Below, in pieces: positions 11,156 through 21,726 of a stretch of 64,000 nt of DNA. Position numbers and translations under genes: made by a program. Location: positions 124,001 through 188,000 of the forward strand of contig NZ_SSBL01000004.1 in the NCBI RefSeq assembly GCF_004795105.1, given 5' to 3'. The notes under the pieces are model-generated. The model ran no database searches, was not told the DNA's origin, and saw only the letters and a program-made list of their open reading frames with translations. Source of the stretch: Streptomyces sp. A0642. GTDB taxonomy: Bacteria; Actinomycetota; Actinomycetes; Streptomycetales; Streptomycetaceae. Each line of letters begins with the position of its first letter. The first letter of the stretch is position 1.

Positions 11156-13653
11156 CAGGGCTCTCGGGCGGCCAGCAGCAGGGCGATGTCGTCGGGGCGG
11201 TCCGCGGCCTGCCTGGCGCGGCCGATGACGTGGTCGGCCGTTTCGGCCAGGGCGGCCGGGCCGAACGCGGCGATCGTGGAGCGCAGCCGCTCGACGCCCA
11301 CGTCGATGTCCGTTCCCGACTCCTCGACCATGCCGTCGGTGTACAGGGCGAGCATCTCCCCCGGGGCGAGGTGGAGTTCGGTGACGGGGTAGGACGCTTC
11401 GGCGTCGATGCCGAGCACGATGCCACCCGGCAGGTCCATGACCTCGGCCGTACCGTCCGGGCGGCGAAGCACCGGCTGCGGATGGCCGGCCCGCACGGCC
11501 CGCGTGGTGCCGGTGGCCGGGTCGATGACGATGTAGCAGCAGCTGGCGAACTGGCCGGAGTCGAGATCGATGAGCAGCCGGTTGGTGCCGGTCATCACCT
11601 CCTGCGGATCGTGTCCGCTGAGCGCGAAGGCCCGCACGGCGCTGCGCAGCTGGCCCATGGTCGCGGCCGCCGCGACGCCGTGGCCCTGTACGTCCCCGAT
11701 GACCAGCGCCACTTTCCGGCCGGTCTGGATGACGTCGTACCAGTCGCCGCCGACGTCCATGCCCTGGGTGCCGGCAAGATACCGGCCCTCGGTGCCGATT
11801 CCCTCGACGACGGGGAGCCTGTGCGGGAGGAGGACGTCCTGAAGCCCACGGGCCAGGGCCGCCTCGGAGTCGTAGCGCTGGGCCCGTTCGAGTGCCTGGG
11901 CGATGAGGCCGGCGAGGGCCGTGAGGACGGTGCGCTCCTCCGGGCTGAAGCCCCGCGGCTGGTCGAAGCCGAGGATGCAGGAGCCGACGTGGCGTCCCGA
12001 GGCGATCAGGGGCAGGAAGGCACGGGCGCCGGTGTCGGTGTCCATGGGGATGCCGGGGTAGGCGGCGGCCAGTCGCCCCATGGATTCGAAGAAGATGGGG
12101 CGCCCGGTGGTCAGGGTGTCGACGCCGGGGATGCGGGCGTCCAGGGCGACGCCGTCGAACCGGTTGAGGAAGCCGTGGGGGAAGCCGGTCTCCCACTCCA
12201 GGAAGAGGTGGCCCTCCTTCAGCAGGTAGATCGCGAGCTGTCGGCCTCCGAAGGCGGGGAGCAGTTCCTCGGTGACCACGGCGGAGACCTGCCGGGCGGT
12301 GACCGCCTCGGTGAGGGCGATGGCCAGGGCGACCGGGCGGTAGAGCGCGGCTGAGCGGTCGGCCGGGGAGCCGAGCCCCAGGCCGGGCGAGGCGACGGAC
12401 TCCGGCGCGTACGCCGGCTGTTCGGTGGGGGTGAGCACGACGGTGAGACCGTCGTGACCGGGGTAGAGGGAGAGGGACAGCCAGGGACCGGGGGTGCGCC
12501 GGGCGAGGAAGTGGACCGGTGTGTCGGAGAGCATCGCGGCGCGGTAGTGGTCCTCGTAGGCCGGGTTCGCGAACCACGGCAGGGCCTCCCAGAGCACCTG
12601 TCCGATCAGCTCCGAGCGGGGGCGGCCGAGGATCTCCTCGGCCAGGCCGTTGAGGTAGGTCATTCGGGCGAAGCGGTCGAGGGAGAAGATGCCGCGCGGC
12701 AGCCGGTCGGCAGCCTCGGCGACGACCGGGCCGATGCCGAGGTCCACCAGGAATCCGGTCAGGTGGGTCGGGGAGCCGGGGCCGGCGCCTGATTCCCGGC
12801 GTCCCGACACCTCCAGCAGGTGCGAGCGGCCGTCGGGGCCGCGCAGCCGCATCCTGCGGACGACGGGGCCGCCCGAGTCCGCTGCCTGGCGCGCCAGCGC
12901 CCAGAGCCCGTAGACGTCCTCGGGTGCCAGCCGCGCCGCGAGCGCGTCGATCGTGCCGGGGAACTCGGCGCGGCCGGTGCCGAGGATGGCGCACAGTTCG
13001 TCGTCCGCGCCGACGGCTCCGGTGTCGAGGTCCCAGTCGAACCGGCCGATCCTCACGGGGGGCGAACTGCCCGCCGGGAGCTGGACGGGGAGGGGCTCCT
13101 CCTCCCATTGCACCGGTGTCCCCGTGGCCTCCAAGCCGTCCAGCGCGGCGCCGAGCCCTGCGGCGATGCTCTGCAGTCTGCGCCGGTCGGTGGTCCCGAC
13201 CGGCTTGCCGGGGGTCGCCGCGCGCAGCACGACCAGGACGCCGACCGGCCTGCCGCCGCTGAAGACGGGCACGTACAGGGAGCCGAAGGGGAACGGGAGC
13301 CCTGCCATCAGCTGCGGGAAGCGGCGCATCGCCTCCTCCGCGTCGGCGAGATGCACGGCCTGGCCGGACCGGAACGCCTCGGCGACGGGGAACGGCCGGT
13401 TCACGTGCATCCGCCACCACGGCCGGAACAGCGGTCCGGGCAGTCCCGCGAGTACCGCGAGCTTCAGGAGGCCCGGAGTGAGGGAGCGCAGGTAGACGCC
13501 ACCCGCCCGTCCGCCGGCGGCTTCCACCGCGTTCACGACGGACTGGGCGAGCACCAGCGACATCTGGTCCGGCGCCCCGCCGTTCCCGAGTCTCCCGGGC
13601 ATGCTGCTGCCCTGACTGAGCGGCTTGCGCCGGACCGCGCCGTACCAGGTCAC
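11137..13653 (-). CDS. PP2C/SpoIIE-family phosphatase with GAF and PAS sensor domains
   Basis: About 838 aa. In order: an N-terminal GAF-like region; a PAS domain around RIGRFDWDLDTG; a second PAS around FARMTYLNGLAEEILG; a second GAF region ending ALERAQRYDSE; and a C-terminal SpoIIE phosphatase with GGDWYDVIQTG, VIGDVQGHG, AGHPQPVL and LYTDGMVEESG, the metal-binding Asp motifs of the family. Such proteins dephosphorylate anti-sigma-factor antagonists in Streptomyces stress networks; the partner is not in this window. There is no HATPase kinase domain. The frame is open far upstream, but that would overlap the divergent small gene at 13787. The GTG at 13653, with a GGGGGAG upstream, is the best start; ATG 13602 is an alternative. 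Confidence 0.88.
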   Translation of the reverse strand: MTWYGAVRRKPLSQGSSMPGRLGNGGAPDQMSLVLAQSVVNAVEAAGGRAGGVYLRSLTPGLLKLAVLAGLPGPLFRPWWRMHVNRPFPVAEAFRSGQAVHLADAEEAMRRFPQLMAGLPFPFGSLYVPVFSGGRPVGVLVVLRAATPGKPVGTTDRRRLQSIAAGLGAALDGLEATGTPVQWEEEPLPVQLPAGSSPPVRIGRFDWDLDTGAVGADDELCAILGTGRAEFPGTIDALAARLAPEDVYGLWALARQAADSGGPVVRRMRLRGPDGRSHLLEVSGRRESGAGPGSPTHLTGFLVDLGIGPVVAEAADRLPRGIFSLDRFARMTYLNGLAEEILGRPRSELIGQVLWEALPWFANPAYEDHYRAAMLSDTPVHFLARRTPGPWLSLSLYPGHDGLTVVLTPTEQPAYAPESVASPGLGLGSPADRSAALYRPVALAIALTEAVTARQVSAVVTEELLPAFGGRQLAIYLLKEGHLFLEWETGFPHGFLNRFDGVALDARIPGVDTLTTGRPIFFESMGRLAAAYPGIPMDTDTGARAFLPLIASGRHVGSCILGFDQPRGFSPEERTVLTALAGLIAQALERAQRYDSEAALARGLQDVLLPHRLPVVEGIGTEGRYLAGTQGMDVGGDWYDVIQTGRKVALVIGDVQGHGVAAAATMGQLRSAVRAFALSGHDPQEVMTGTNRLLIDLDSGQFASCCYIVIDPATGTTRAVRAGHPQPVLRRPDGTAEVMDLPGGIVLGIDAEASYPVTELHLAPGEMLALYTDGMVEESGTDIDVGVERLRSTIAAFGPAALAETADHVIGRARQAADRPDDIALLLAAREPWAAGEP

Positions 13654-13786
13654 CCCGCCAGCATGCTCCCCCGTCGCCGTGCCCCGCATTTCGAGGCGCA
13701 GGGCACAGCCGACCGAAATGCACCCTTCGTCGTTGTATGCAACTCTGAAGACGGCCCATCGTCCGATCCGCACAGGAGGCACGATC

Positions 13787-13957
13787 ATGGGCAAGAAGCA
13801 GAGCCGGCAGAACCGCGGCTCCCGGGCCGGAGGCCATGAGCGCTCCGCGGCTGCGGAGATCAAGGAACAGCCGGGCGCGGCGCCCGCACCCGAGTCGGTG
13901 AAGGCCATCTCCGAGCAGGTCTCCCACAAGCGCGAACGGAAGTTCGGCCACAACTGA
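13787..13957 (+). CDS. Small hydrophilic basic protein
   Basis: 56-aa Lys/Arg/Gln/Ser-rich protein beginning MGKKQSRQNRGSRAGG and ending KRERKFGHN, with no hydrophobic segment. A clear CAGGAGG lies 8 nt before the ATG. It resembles short conserved streptomycete proteins of unknown function. It is divergent from the phosphatase and ends just before a long palindrome. I assign no function. Confidence 0.72.
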   Translation: MGKKQSRQNRGSRAGGHERSAAAEIKEQPGAAPAPESVKAISEQVSHKRERKFGHN

Positions 13958-14018
13958 CCGCGCGCCGGCGACCGAGCGCCCCGCCCCCCTGCCGCGCGGC
14001 AGGCGAGCGACATGCGCC

Positions 14019-14068
14019 ACATCTTTGTGCGGTGGCTCCGCCCGGGCGGAGCCACCGCACAAAGATGT
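14019..14068. terminator. 50-bp perfect palindrome, probable bidirectional terminator
   Basis: Two 25-bp arms (14019-14043 and 14044-14068) are exactly complementary with no loop. The element lies between the convergent small genes ending at 13957 and 14075, where a bidirectional terminator is expected. Confidence 0.85.
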
Positions 14069-14074
14069 AGGGTC

Positions 14075-14263
14075 CTACCGCTGATCGGTGGGCGGACGGC
14101 GGTCACCGATCTGGTCATTGAGCCTCTGCTGGGCGGAGTCGACCTGGCCGCTGTACTTGCTGCCCGTCTTCTTGTCGACGAAGTCGCCGCCCTTGTCGAC
14201 TCCCTTGCGGGCCTGGTCGGGATGCCCCTTGATCATGTCCTTGATCTTGTCGAGCATGCTCAT
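14075..14263 (-). CDS. Small MT0933/Rv0909-type antitoxin-like protein
   Basis: 62-aa protein starting MSMLDKIKDMIKGHPDQ and continuing with GVDKGGDFVDKKTG and KYSGQVDSAQQRL. This matches the short, charged, amphipathic MT0933-type antitoxin family common in actinobacteria, usually found without an adjacent toxin. No toxin is visible here. The AGGAGG 6 nt before the ATG at 14263 fixes the start; a second ATG two codons later is possible. Function in Streptomyces is unproven. Confidence 0.8.
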   Translation of the reverse strand: MSMLDKIKDMIKGHPDQARKGVDKGGDFVDKKTGSKYSGQVDSAQQRLNDQIGDRRPPTDQR

Positions 14264-14391
14264 GACTTTCCTCCTCATGGAACCGTGACCCTCCCAGCAT
14301 CCATGCGTTGTCCGAGTGCCGCACCCCGGGCGGGCGACCGCCGGCACCGGCGGGCCGACAGCCGCGTCACGGGGAAATTACCCACAGGTAG

Positions 14392-16101
<1,710 letters not shown>

Positions 16102-16126
16102 CAGCGGATCCGCGGGGGCGGACCTT

Positions 16127-16159
16127 CCGGTAGGAGGCGACGGGCCGGCCTCCTACTGG
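16127..16159 (+). terminator. Terminator after cholesterol oxidase
   Basis: A 9-bp perfect stem (16130-16138 with 16148-16156), extended by three weaker pairs, lies about 25 bp after the stop and before the convergent CMD gene. Confidence 0.65.
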
Positions 16160-16192
16160 ACACGGGCGGCGACCGGGTGTCCGGCGGTCCGT

Positions 16193-16672
16193 TCAGTGCC
16201 CCGGCAGTACGCACACGGCGTCGAGGCCCAGCACGTGGTTGAGCCGGCCGAACGCCAGCCAGGAGCCGATGCTCATGCTCAGCTCGACGATCTCGTGCTG
16301 GCTGTAGTGCGCCGTCATCCGGGCCCAGAACGATTCGTCCAGACCGTGGTGGTCCAGGGCGTACCGCTCGGCGTACTCGGCCGCCAGCCGGGTCCGGTCG
16401 TCGAACGCCTCCGTGGTGCGCCACTCGCTCACCGCACCGGCGAACTCCTCCTCCACCTTGTGGCCGTCGCGTTCGGTGCGCCAGTCCAGGCAGAAGAGGC
16501 AGCCGTTGATCTGCGCGATGCGCAGCCGGGCGGCCTCGAACTCGCGGAGCCCGAGCGTCGTGTGCTCGTACACCGACAGGGAGAAGTTCGCGGCGGCCGA
16601 ACCGATGCCGGGGACCATGTCGCCCCACACGTAGCCGATCGGCTCCTGGCCCTCGGGGATGTCGATGATCAC
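16193..16672 (-). CDS. Carboxymuconolactone decarboxylase (AhpD-like) family protein
   Basis: 159 aa with a helical CMD core. The CxxC pair is in NGCLFCLDWRTERDG and a later His-containing helix in YSQHEIVELSMSIGSWL, the AhpD-like redox arrangement. The GTG start at 16672 overlaps the stop of the upstream gene by 4 bp (GTGA), with a GGAAGG before it, so the two are translationally coupled. It is likely a peroxidase/oxidoreductase or decarboxylase partner of the DapB-like enzyme; the substrate is unknown. Confidence 0.85.
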   Translation of the reverse strand: MIIDIPEGQEPIGYVWGDMVPGIGSAAANFSLSVYEHTTLGLREFEAARLRIAQINGCLFCLDWRTERDGHKVEEEFAGAVSEWRTTEAFDDRTRLAAEYAERYALDHHGLDESFWARMTAHYSQHEIVELSMSIGSWLAFGRLNHVLGLDAVCVLPGH

Positions 16673-17748
16673 GGCTGCTTCCTTCCGAGTCGGCCGGCTG
16701 CGGGGCGCAGGGGCACGTCGAGTGCGTCGTAGAGCCCGGGTTCCGCCTCCACCAGCCAGTCGATGGCGTTCACCAGCCGGCCGACGGCGGTCGCGTTGCC
16801 GCCCGCCGAGCGGTTCTCGTCCTCGTCGGTGGCCTCGACGGTGACCTCGATGCGCGGGCGCCCCTCGATGATCACCCGGTGGGCGCCGGCGCCGTCGGGC
16901 GGCGACGGCCAGTCCGGGGCGCACGACGGATGGATGCGGGTGATGTGCTCGATGACGATGCGGGGTTCGCCCTCGACGATGCCCTGGACCTCGAAGCGGA
17001 CCGCGCCCTGGGTGCCGGCCTCGAAGTCGCCCATCGTCCTGGTGGTGACGGTCTCTTCGAGCGGCCGCCGGGCCATGGTCTCGCGGATGCCGTCGAGTTC
17101 CACGCCCAGTGCCCGGGCCATCAGCCGTATCTGGCCTCCCCACACCATCGTCGGGACCGAGGCCGCGAGCATGAGGGGCTCGTAGTCCATGGGGTGCCCC
17201 ATGCCGATGAGATGGCGGACCGAGTCGGGCTGGTCATAGGTGGAGTAGTCGAAGATCTCCTGGCAGCGGACCGCGTCGACCGTGGTGCCCAGTCCGCTGA
17301 TCAGCAGGGGCAGTACGTCGTTGCCCCAGCCGGGGTCGACGCCGGAGACGAAGAGCGAGCCCCCGCCGCCGGCCACGGCGGCGAGCACTGGTTCGCGGAG
17401 TTCGGGCGGGGCGCCCCGCTGGTCGTAGAGCGCGTACAGCGCCGGGGTGACGACGACGGCTCCCCCGGCCACCGCCCGGGTGATGTCGGCCAGCGCCTCG
17501 TCGGGGCGGATGTCGCCGGAGGCCGCGTACACGACAGCGCGGGGGGCCGTGGCCAGCACGGCGTCGATGTCGTCGGTCGCCGCGACGCCCAGAACGCGGT
17601 CCAGACCGGCCAGAGCACCCGCGTCGCGGCCCGCCTTGGCGGGGTCGTGCACGAGTACGTGCGCGAGTTTCAGGGCCGGATGGGCTTCCACCGCGCGGAT
17701 GGCCGCGCGGCCGACATTGCCGGTACCCCAGACCACCGTGGGAATCAT
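16669..17748 (-). CDS. DapB-like NAD(P)H-dependent (amine) dehydrogenase family protein
   Basis: 359 aa beginning MIPTVVWGTGNVGRAAIRAV, a Rossmann GxGxxG motif of the dihydrodipicolinate-reductase N-terminal type. It is followed by a long C-terminal domain unlike true DapB (about 250-270 aa). Mycobacterial and streptomycete homologues are annotated as NAD(P)H-dependent amine dehydrogenase family proteins. The stop overlaps the CMD start. A role in lysine synthesis is unlikely from length and context; a small-molecule redox role is inferred. Confidence 0.8.
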   Translation of the reverse strand: MIPTVVWGTGNVGRAAIRAVEAHPALKLAHVLVHDPAKAGRDAGALAGLDRVLGVAATDDIDAVLATAPRAVVYAASGDIRPDEALADITRAVAGGAVVVTPALYALYDQRGAPPELREPVLAAVAGGGGSLFVSGVDPGWGNDVLPLLISGLGTTVDAVRCQEIFDYSTYDQPDSVRHLIGMGHPMDYEPLMLAASVPTMVWGGQIRLMARALGVELDGIRETMARRPLEETVTTRTMGDFEAGTQGAVRFEVQGIVEGEPRIVIEHITRIHPSCAPDWPSPPDGAGAHRVIIEGRPRIEVTVEATDEDENRSAGGNATAVGRLVNAIDWLVEAEPGLYDALDVPLRPAAGRLGRKQP

Positions 17749-17858
17749 GCGGCGGAGGGTAGCGCGCGGGAGGAAAGGTTCATAGTGCCATCGCGCACCC
17801 GGTTCGGAGCGGACGGGGACAGGCCCCGCGGCCGCCCCGGTCCGCTCCGCCGGCGCCC

Positions 17859-19325
17859 CTACTCGTCGATCGCCGCTCCGTATCCGGCGCCCGTCCTCGC
17901 CCCGCCGAACGGTCCGGCGTCGAACGTCCAGGAGCCCGCGGCCGTCACACCGCCCGATCCGGACGGGAGAACCCAGACGATGCCGTCGCCGGCGTTCTCA
18001 CCGGGTGCGGCGGCCAGAAGGGCGGCCCGCCCGTCCCCGTCGGGGTCGCTCAGCCGCACCTGGCCGCCCCAGCGGTCGCCCTTCTCGGGGACGCCCGGCA
18101 CGTGCACCGAGTCCTGGTCCCATGAGGAGGCGCCGGTGGCGGTGAGCCCGCCGGCCGCACCCCGCAGGACCCAGACGGCGCCCGCGTCGGCGACCGTGCC
18201 GATGTCCTCGCCGGGGGCGCCGACCGCCACGTCCGCGTACCCGTCGCCATCGGTGTCCGCCACGGAGAGGTCGGCCCCCCAGCCGTCGCCGGCCTCGGAG
18301 CCGCCCGGGACCCCGGGGGTGTCCTGCGTCCACCACACGGGCGGGGTGCCGGGGCCCTCGGCGCCGACCGGCCCGTCACCCGCGCTGCCGTAGTACACGC
18401 CGACCACGCCGCCGGTCGTCGACTCGCCGCCGCCGTCGGGACTGTGCGGCTCTCCGGTGACGAGGTCGTCGTAGCCGTCGTGGTCGATGTCGCCCGAGGC
18501 GACGGCCGGGCCGCCGCGCAGGTCACGGTCGTAGCGGAGGCCCTGGACCTCCCCGAGGAGGAGCGCGGACCAGCCGTGGCCGGGCTCCGCGCCGGCGGTG
18601 ACGCCGGAGACGACCAGGTCGGCGAGACCGTTGCCGTCGTAGTCGCCGGTCGTCATGGCCCGGGGCGCGATCTCGCGCCCCGGGGTGCCGGGGAGACGGC
18701 TGCTGCGCGCGGCGGCGCCGTGCCGGGTCCCGGGGTCGTACTGGTACAGGGTGAGGTCGAGGCCGCCGGTCACGGCCAGCTGGTCGCCGGGGATGTCCGG
18801 GCTGAAGTGCGCGGCGGCGAGAGCGCTGCCGAACCTGGTGCCGGCGACGGGCTCCCCGGCCTGAAGCCAGTCGCCGTCCGCGCCGGTCAGCCCCTGGGCG
18901 GTGCCCCACAGGACGACGACGGCACCCGCGTCGGTCACCGGTTCGAGGTCCTCGCCCGGGAGGCCCACGACCGCGTCGTCGTACCCGTCCCCGTCCAGGT
19001 CCCCGGTGGTCAGGGCGGCGCCGAAGCCGTCCCCGGCCTCGGCTGCGCCCGGCACCTCGGTGGTGTTCTGGCTGAGGACGGCGCCCCGGGTCGTGCTGAT
19101 GCCGTCCGGCCCGCCGTACTGCACGGTCACGTAGCCCGCGCCCTTCTTGCCGCCGACGGTTCCGCCGGGGGCGCCGATGAGCACGTCCTCGTAGCCGTCG
19201 CCGTTGAAATCGGTGGCGCGGTCGTCCGCGCGCGTTCCGGCGTAGGCGGAGGGCGCGGCGACGGCGGCCCCCGCGATCAGGAGTAACGAGGCCGCGGCAA
19301 CGGCGGCCGGACGGTAGGTGCGCAC
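17859..19325 (-). CDS. Secreted FG-GAP/VCBS repeat protein (integrin-alpha-like beta-propeller)
   Basis: 488 aa with a Sec signal (hydrophobic stretch ending APSAYA) and at least six FG-GAP type repeats. Each has a calcium-loop signature such as DFNGDGYEDVLIGAPGG, DLDGDGYDDAVVG, DIDHDGYDDLVTG or DTDGDGYADVAVGAPGED, spread over the whole mature chain. This predicts a seven-bladed, Ca-binding propeller. No catalytic domain or membrane anchor is visible. The start is GTG 19325. The ligand is unknown; these proteins are abundant and diverse in streptomycetes. Confidence 0.88.
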   Translation of the reverse strand: MRTYRPAAVAAASLLLIAGAAVAAPSAYAGTRADDRATDFNGDGYEDVLIGAPGGTVGGKKGAGYVTVQYGGPDGISTTRGAVLSQNTTEVPGAAEAGDGFGAALTTGDLDGDGYDDAVVGLPGEDLEPVTDAGAVVVLWGTAQGLTGADGDWLQAGEPVAGTRFGSALAAAHFSPDIPGDQLAVTGGLDLTLYQYDPGTRHGAAARSSRLPGTPGREIAPRAMTTGDYDGNGLADLVVSGVTAGAEPGHGWSALLLGEVQGLRYDRDLRGGPAVASGDIDHDGYDDLVTGEPHSPDGGGESTTGGVVGVYYGSAGDGPVGAEGPGTPPVWWTQDTPGVPGGSEAGDGWGADLSVADTDGDGYADVAVGAPGEDIGTVADAGAVWVLRGAAGGLTATGASSWDQDSVHVPGVPEKGDRWGGQVRLSDPDGDGRAALLAAAPGENAGDGIVWVLPSGSGGVTAAGSWTFDAGPFGGARTGAGYGAAIDE

Positions 19326-19445
19326 GAGCGGCTCCTCGGGTCGGGCATGACCGGGCGGGACCGTGGGGACGCCGGGAAGAGCCCGTCACCCTCCTGGCGC
19401 CCTGTTGGACAGGCTCGGCGGCGCAAGGGTTGTACGGCATGCGAA

Positions 19446-19511
19446 AGGGGTGGAAGGGAGCGGTTCAGCTCCCTTCCACCCCTGATCCACGGCCCCGCGC
19501 GAGGCGGGGCC
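19446..19511 (-). terminator. Double stem-loop terminator after the LysM-transglycosylase gene
   Basis: A GC-rich stem (19491-19498 with 19504-19511) is followed in the direction of transcription by a perfect 16-bp stem (19446-19461 with 19468-19483, 6-nt loop), about 10-75 bp after the stop. Confidence 0.85.
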
Positions 19512-19520
19512 GCGGTGGGA

Positions 19521-20414
19521 TCAGTAGGCCCCGAAGACGTTGTCGATCGAGCCGTACGTGGCGGCGGCGTAGTTGCACGCGGCGGTGATGTTGGCGACCG
19601 GGTCCAGGATGTCCAGCGAGGTGCCGGGCACGTGGAACGCGTCGAACGTGGGCTGGATGACCTGGAGCAGGCCCTTGGACGGAGTGCCAGCGGCTGCGTT
19701 CGAGTCCCAGTTGTTGACGACCTGCGGGTTGCCCGAGGACTCGCGGATGACGTTGCGGTAGATGCCGTCGTAGCTGCCCGGGATGCCGTGCTCGGCCATG
19801 ACGGCGAGGGACTCCTTGATCCAGCCGTCGAGGTCGTCGGTGTACGCCGTCGCGGTCTGCGCGGGGGCGGTCTCCACGGGGGGCGTCGCGGCGGTCTGCT
19901 CGACGACGGGGGCCGTCGTCCGCTCGGAACGGTCGGCGCGGTCGGTGCTCTCGGCGCGGTCGGCCGACGGCTGGGAGGAGCTGCCGGAGGCGGTCTCGGC
20001 CTTGAATTCGGTCTTGGTCGCGGCCTTGGGCGCGGCGGCCGTGGACTTGGCGCCAATCGTCAGCTTCAGGCCCGGGTGAATCAGGTCCGGGTTACCGCCG
20101 ACCGCGCTGCGGTTGTCCTTGTACAGCCGCTCCCAGCCGCCGCTGAGGGAATGCCCGCGGGCGATCTTGGAAAGCGAATCGCCGGAGACCACGGAATAGG
20201 TGGTGGACTTCGCCTTCTTCGCGGCAATTTCCTTGCCGGCGACGGAAGTCGGGGCTGCGGCCTTTCCGGCGACGACCGACGTGGCCGGCGCGGCGGAGGC
20301 CGATCCGGCGGCGATCAGGGGGAGGGCGAGAACGGCTCCACCAGCACTCACGGCGATGAAACCGCGGGCCAGGGAGGTGGACTTGGAACGACGGTGCTGA
20401 CCCTTGAAGGGCAT
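19521..20414 (-). CDS. Secreted LysM-lytic transglycosylase, riboswitch-controlled
   Basis: 297 aa. A basic N-terminus and hydrophobic segment ending near GSASA form the export signal. A LysM domain follows (TTYSVVSGDSLSKIARGH to HPGLKLTIG), then a Ser/Thr/Ala-rich linker, and a C-terminal SLT-type domain with catalytic Glu in VIRESSGNPQ and GLLQVIQPTF. It should cleave or remodel peptidoglycan. I start at ATG 20414 (MPFKGQHRR) with GGAGAGG before it, not further upstream, because upstream sequence forms a c-di-AMP riboswitch. This gene type and riboswitch pairing is known in actinobacteria, linking wall remodelling to c-di-AMP. Confidence 0.93.
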   Translation of the reverse strand: MPFKGQHRRSKSTSLARGFIAVSAGGAVLALPLIAAGSASAAPATSVVAGKAAAPTSVAGKEIAAKKAKSTTYSVVSGDSLSKIARGHSLSGGWERLYKDNRSAVGGNPDLIHPGLKLTIGAKSTAAAPKAATKTEFKAETASGSSSQPSADRAESTDRADRSERTTAPVVEQTAATPPVETAPAQTATAYTDDLDGWIKESLAVMAEHGIPGSYDGIYRNVIRESSGNPQVVNNWDSNAAAGTPSKGLLQVIQPTFDAFHVPGTSLDILDPVANITAACNYAAATYGSIDNVFGAY

Positions 20415-20470
20415 GGCGCTTTTCCTCTCCGCCGCCTGCGAGGTGAGCTGTCGGGTTCGGACTGGAGATG

Positions 20471-20610
20471 TCCGGCCGCGCATGGCGACTTCACCCCTAG
20501 CCGCTCCGGATTCCGGATCGGCAGCAAACCTGGGTCCCCCGCTCCTGCCGTACGTGAGTGGTCGGGTTACCGGACGGCGGCAGGATTCGGCGTTCCATCC
20601 GGATTGACCG
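20471..20610 (-). promoter_or_regulatory. ydaO-type c-di-AMP riboswitch
   Basis: Read on the minus strand, the leader holds the ydaO/yuaA blocks in order: GCCGAATCCTG (about 20579-20591), CCGGTAACCCG, GGCAGGAGCGGGGGACCCA (about 20532-20550) and GGGGTGAAG (about 20489-20497). Flanking segments near 20595-20602 and 20471-20485 can close the outer helix. c-di-AMP normally turns such genes off in actinobacteria. Confidence 0.9.
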
Positions 20611-20891
20611 TGACCGTAAGCGAGAAAGGCAGGGCATAACAAGCCCGGAATTACTGATCACAATTGCCGCGCAAGATCAATCAAAGGAAATGTGCGACGC
20701 CGGTCACACCGGAGCGGGCCAACTTTCTTGGCGCGACTGGGAACCGGCACCTCCGGTTCCGCGTCCCGGGCGGGAAACGTGACGCTGGCCACTGCGCCCG
20801 AAAGGGGCGATTTGCCAGCTATTCCGGGGCTATGACCTGCAGAAAAGCGACCGGGATTGCACATTCCCGGCTTTCCTGCATAAACGGGCAA
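20611..20891. other. Intergenic, upstream of riboswitch and 3' of ABC ATPase
   Basis: This stretch is lower in GC than its surroundings and has no frame I can support as coding. It should contain the promoter of the riboswitch transcript and the 3' end of the importer operon. I could not pick a convincing -10/-35 pair. Confidence 0.5.
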
Positions 20892-21719
20892 TTAGGACAT
20901 TAGGGAACCGGTCCCGGCCGCCCTGCCGCGTGGCACCACGACCGGGGAACCGTCGCCCGGGGCCGCGAGCACGTCCGCGTCGATCGCGTACAGCTCCTTC
21001 ACCAGGGCCTCGTCGACCGTCTCGCGGGGGGCGCCCCGGGCGATGACGCGGCCGCCCTTCATGGCGACGAGCAGGTCGGCGTAGCGGGCCGCGGCGGCGA
21101 GGTCGTGCTGGACCATCACGACGGTGCGGCCCGAGGCGGCGACCTCCCGGACGAGCTCAAGGACCTCGACGGCGTGCCCGAGGTCGAGGGCGCTGGTCGG
21201 CTCGTCGAGGAGGACGACCGGGGTCTGCTGGGCGAGGACCATCGCGAGCCAGCAGCGCTGGCGCTGGCCGCCGGACAGCCGGTCGACGCGTTCGCCCGCG
21301 AGGGCGGTGGTGCCGGTCGCCTCGAGCGCGTCGCGCACCGCCTGCTCGTCCTCGCGCGACCACTGGCGCAGCAGTCCCTGATGCGGGCTGCGGCCGTAGC
21401 GCACGAGGCCGGCCACGGTGACCGCCTCGGGGGCGCGCGGCGACTGCGGCAGCAGGGCGACATGGTGGGCGGCGCGGCGCCGGCCGGTCTCCCAGATGTC
21501 CGTCCCGCCGATCAGGACCGTGCCGGACTCGGGCCGGTGGAGCCGGGCGACGGTCCGCAGCAGGGTCGACTTCCCGCAGCCGTTGGGGCCGACGACGGCG
21601 ACGACCTGTCCGGCGGGGACGGAGAGGGAGACGTCCTCGACGACGGGACGGCCGGGGTATCCGGCGTGCAGGCCGCGCACTTCGAGGCGCGCCTTCGTAC
21701 CGGTCGGGTGCTCGGTCAT
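20892..21719 (-). CDS. Ferric-siderophore ABC transporter ATPase (FecE/FepC-like)
   Basis: 275 aa with Walker A GPNGCGKST, signature LSGGQRQR, Walker B VVLLDEPTSALDL and a switch His in MVQHD. It is the last gene of a minus-strand operon with two FecCD permeases; its start is 7 bp after the preceding stop. It should power uptake of the ferric catecholate made by the neighbouring ent genes. Control is by the iron box at 24047. Confidence 0.94.
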   Translation of the reverse strand: MTEHPTGTKARLEVRGLHAGYPGRPVVEDVSLSVPAGQVVAVVGPNGCGKSTLLRTVARLHRPESGTVLIGGTDIWETGRRRAAHHVALLPQSPRAPEAVTVAGLVRYGRSPHQGLLRQWSREDEQAVRDALEATGTTALAGERVDRLSGGQRQRCWLAMVLAQQTPVVLLDEPTSALDLGHAVEVLELVREVAASGRTVVMVQHDLAAAARYADLLVAMKGGRVIARGAPRETVDEALVKELYAIDADVLAAPGDGSPVVVPRGRAAGTGSLMS

Positions 21720-21726
21720 GTGCGGC

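Noticed and set aside
16669..17748. DapB of lysine biosynthesis
   Set aside because: About 90 residues too long, without the usual DapB substrate motif, and not near other lysine genes.
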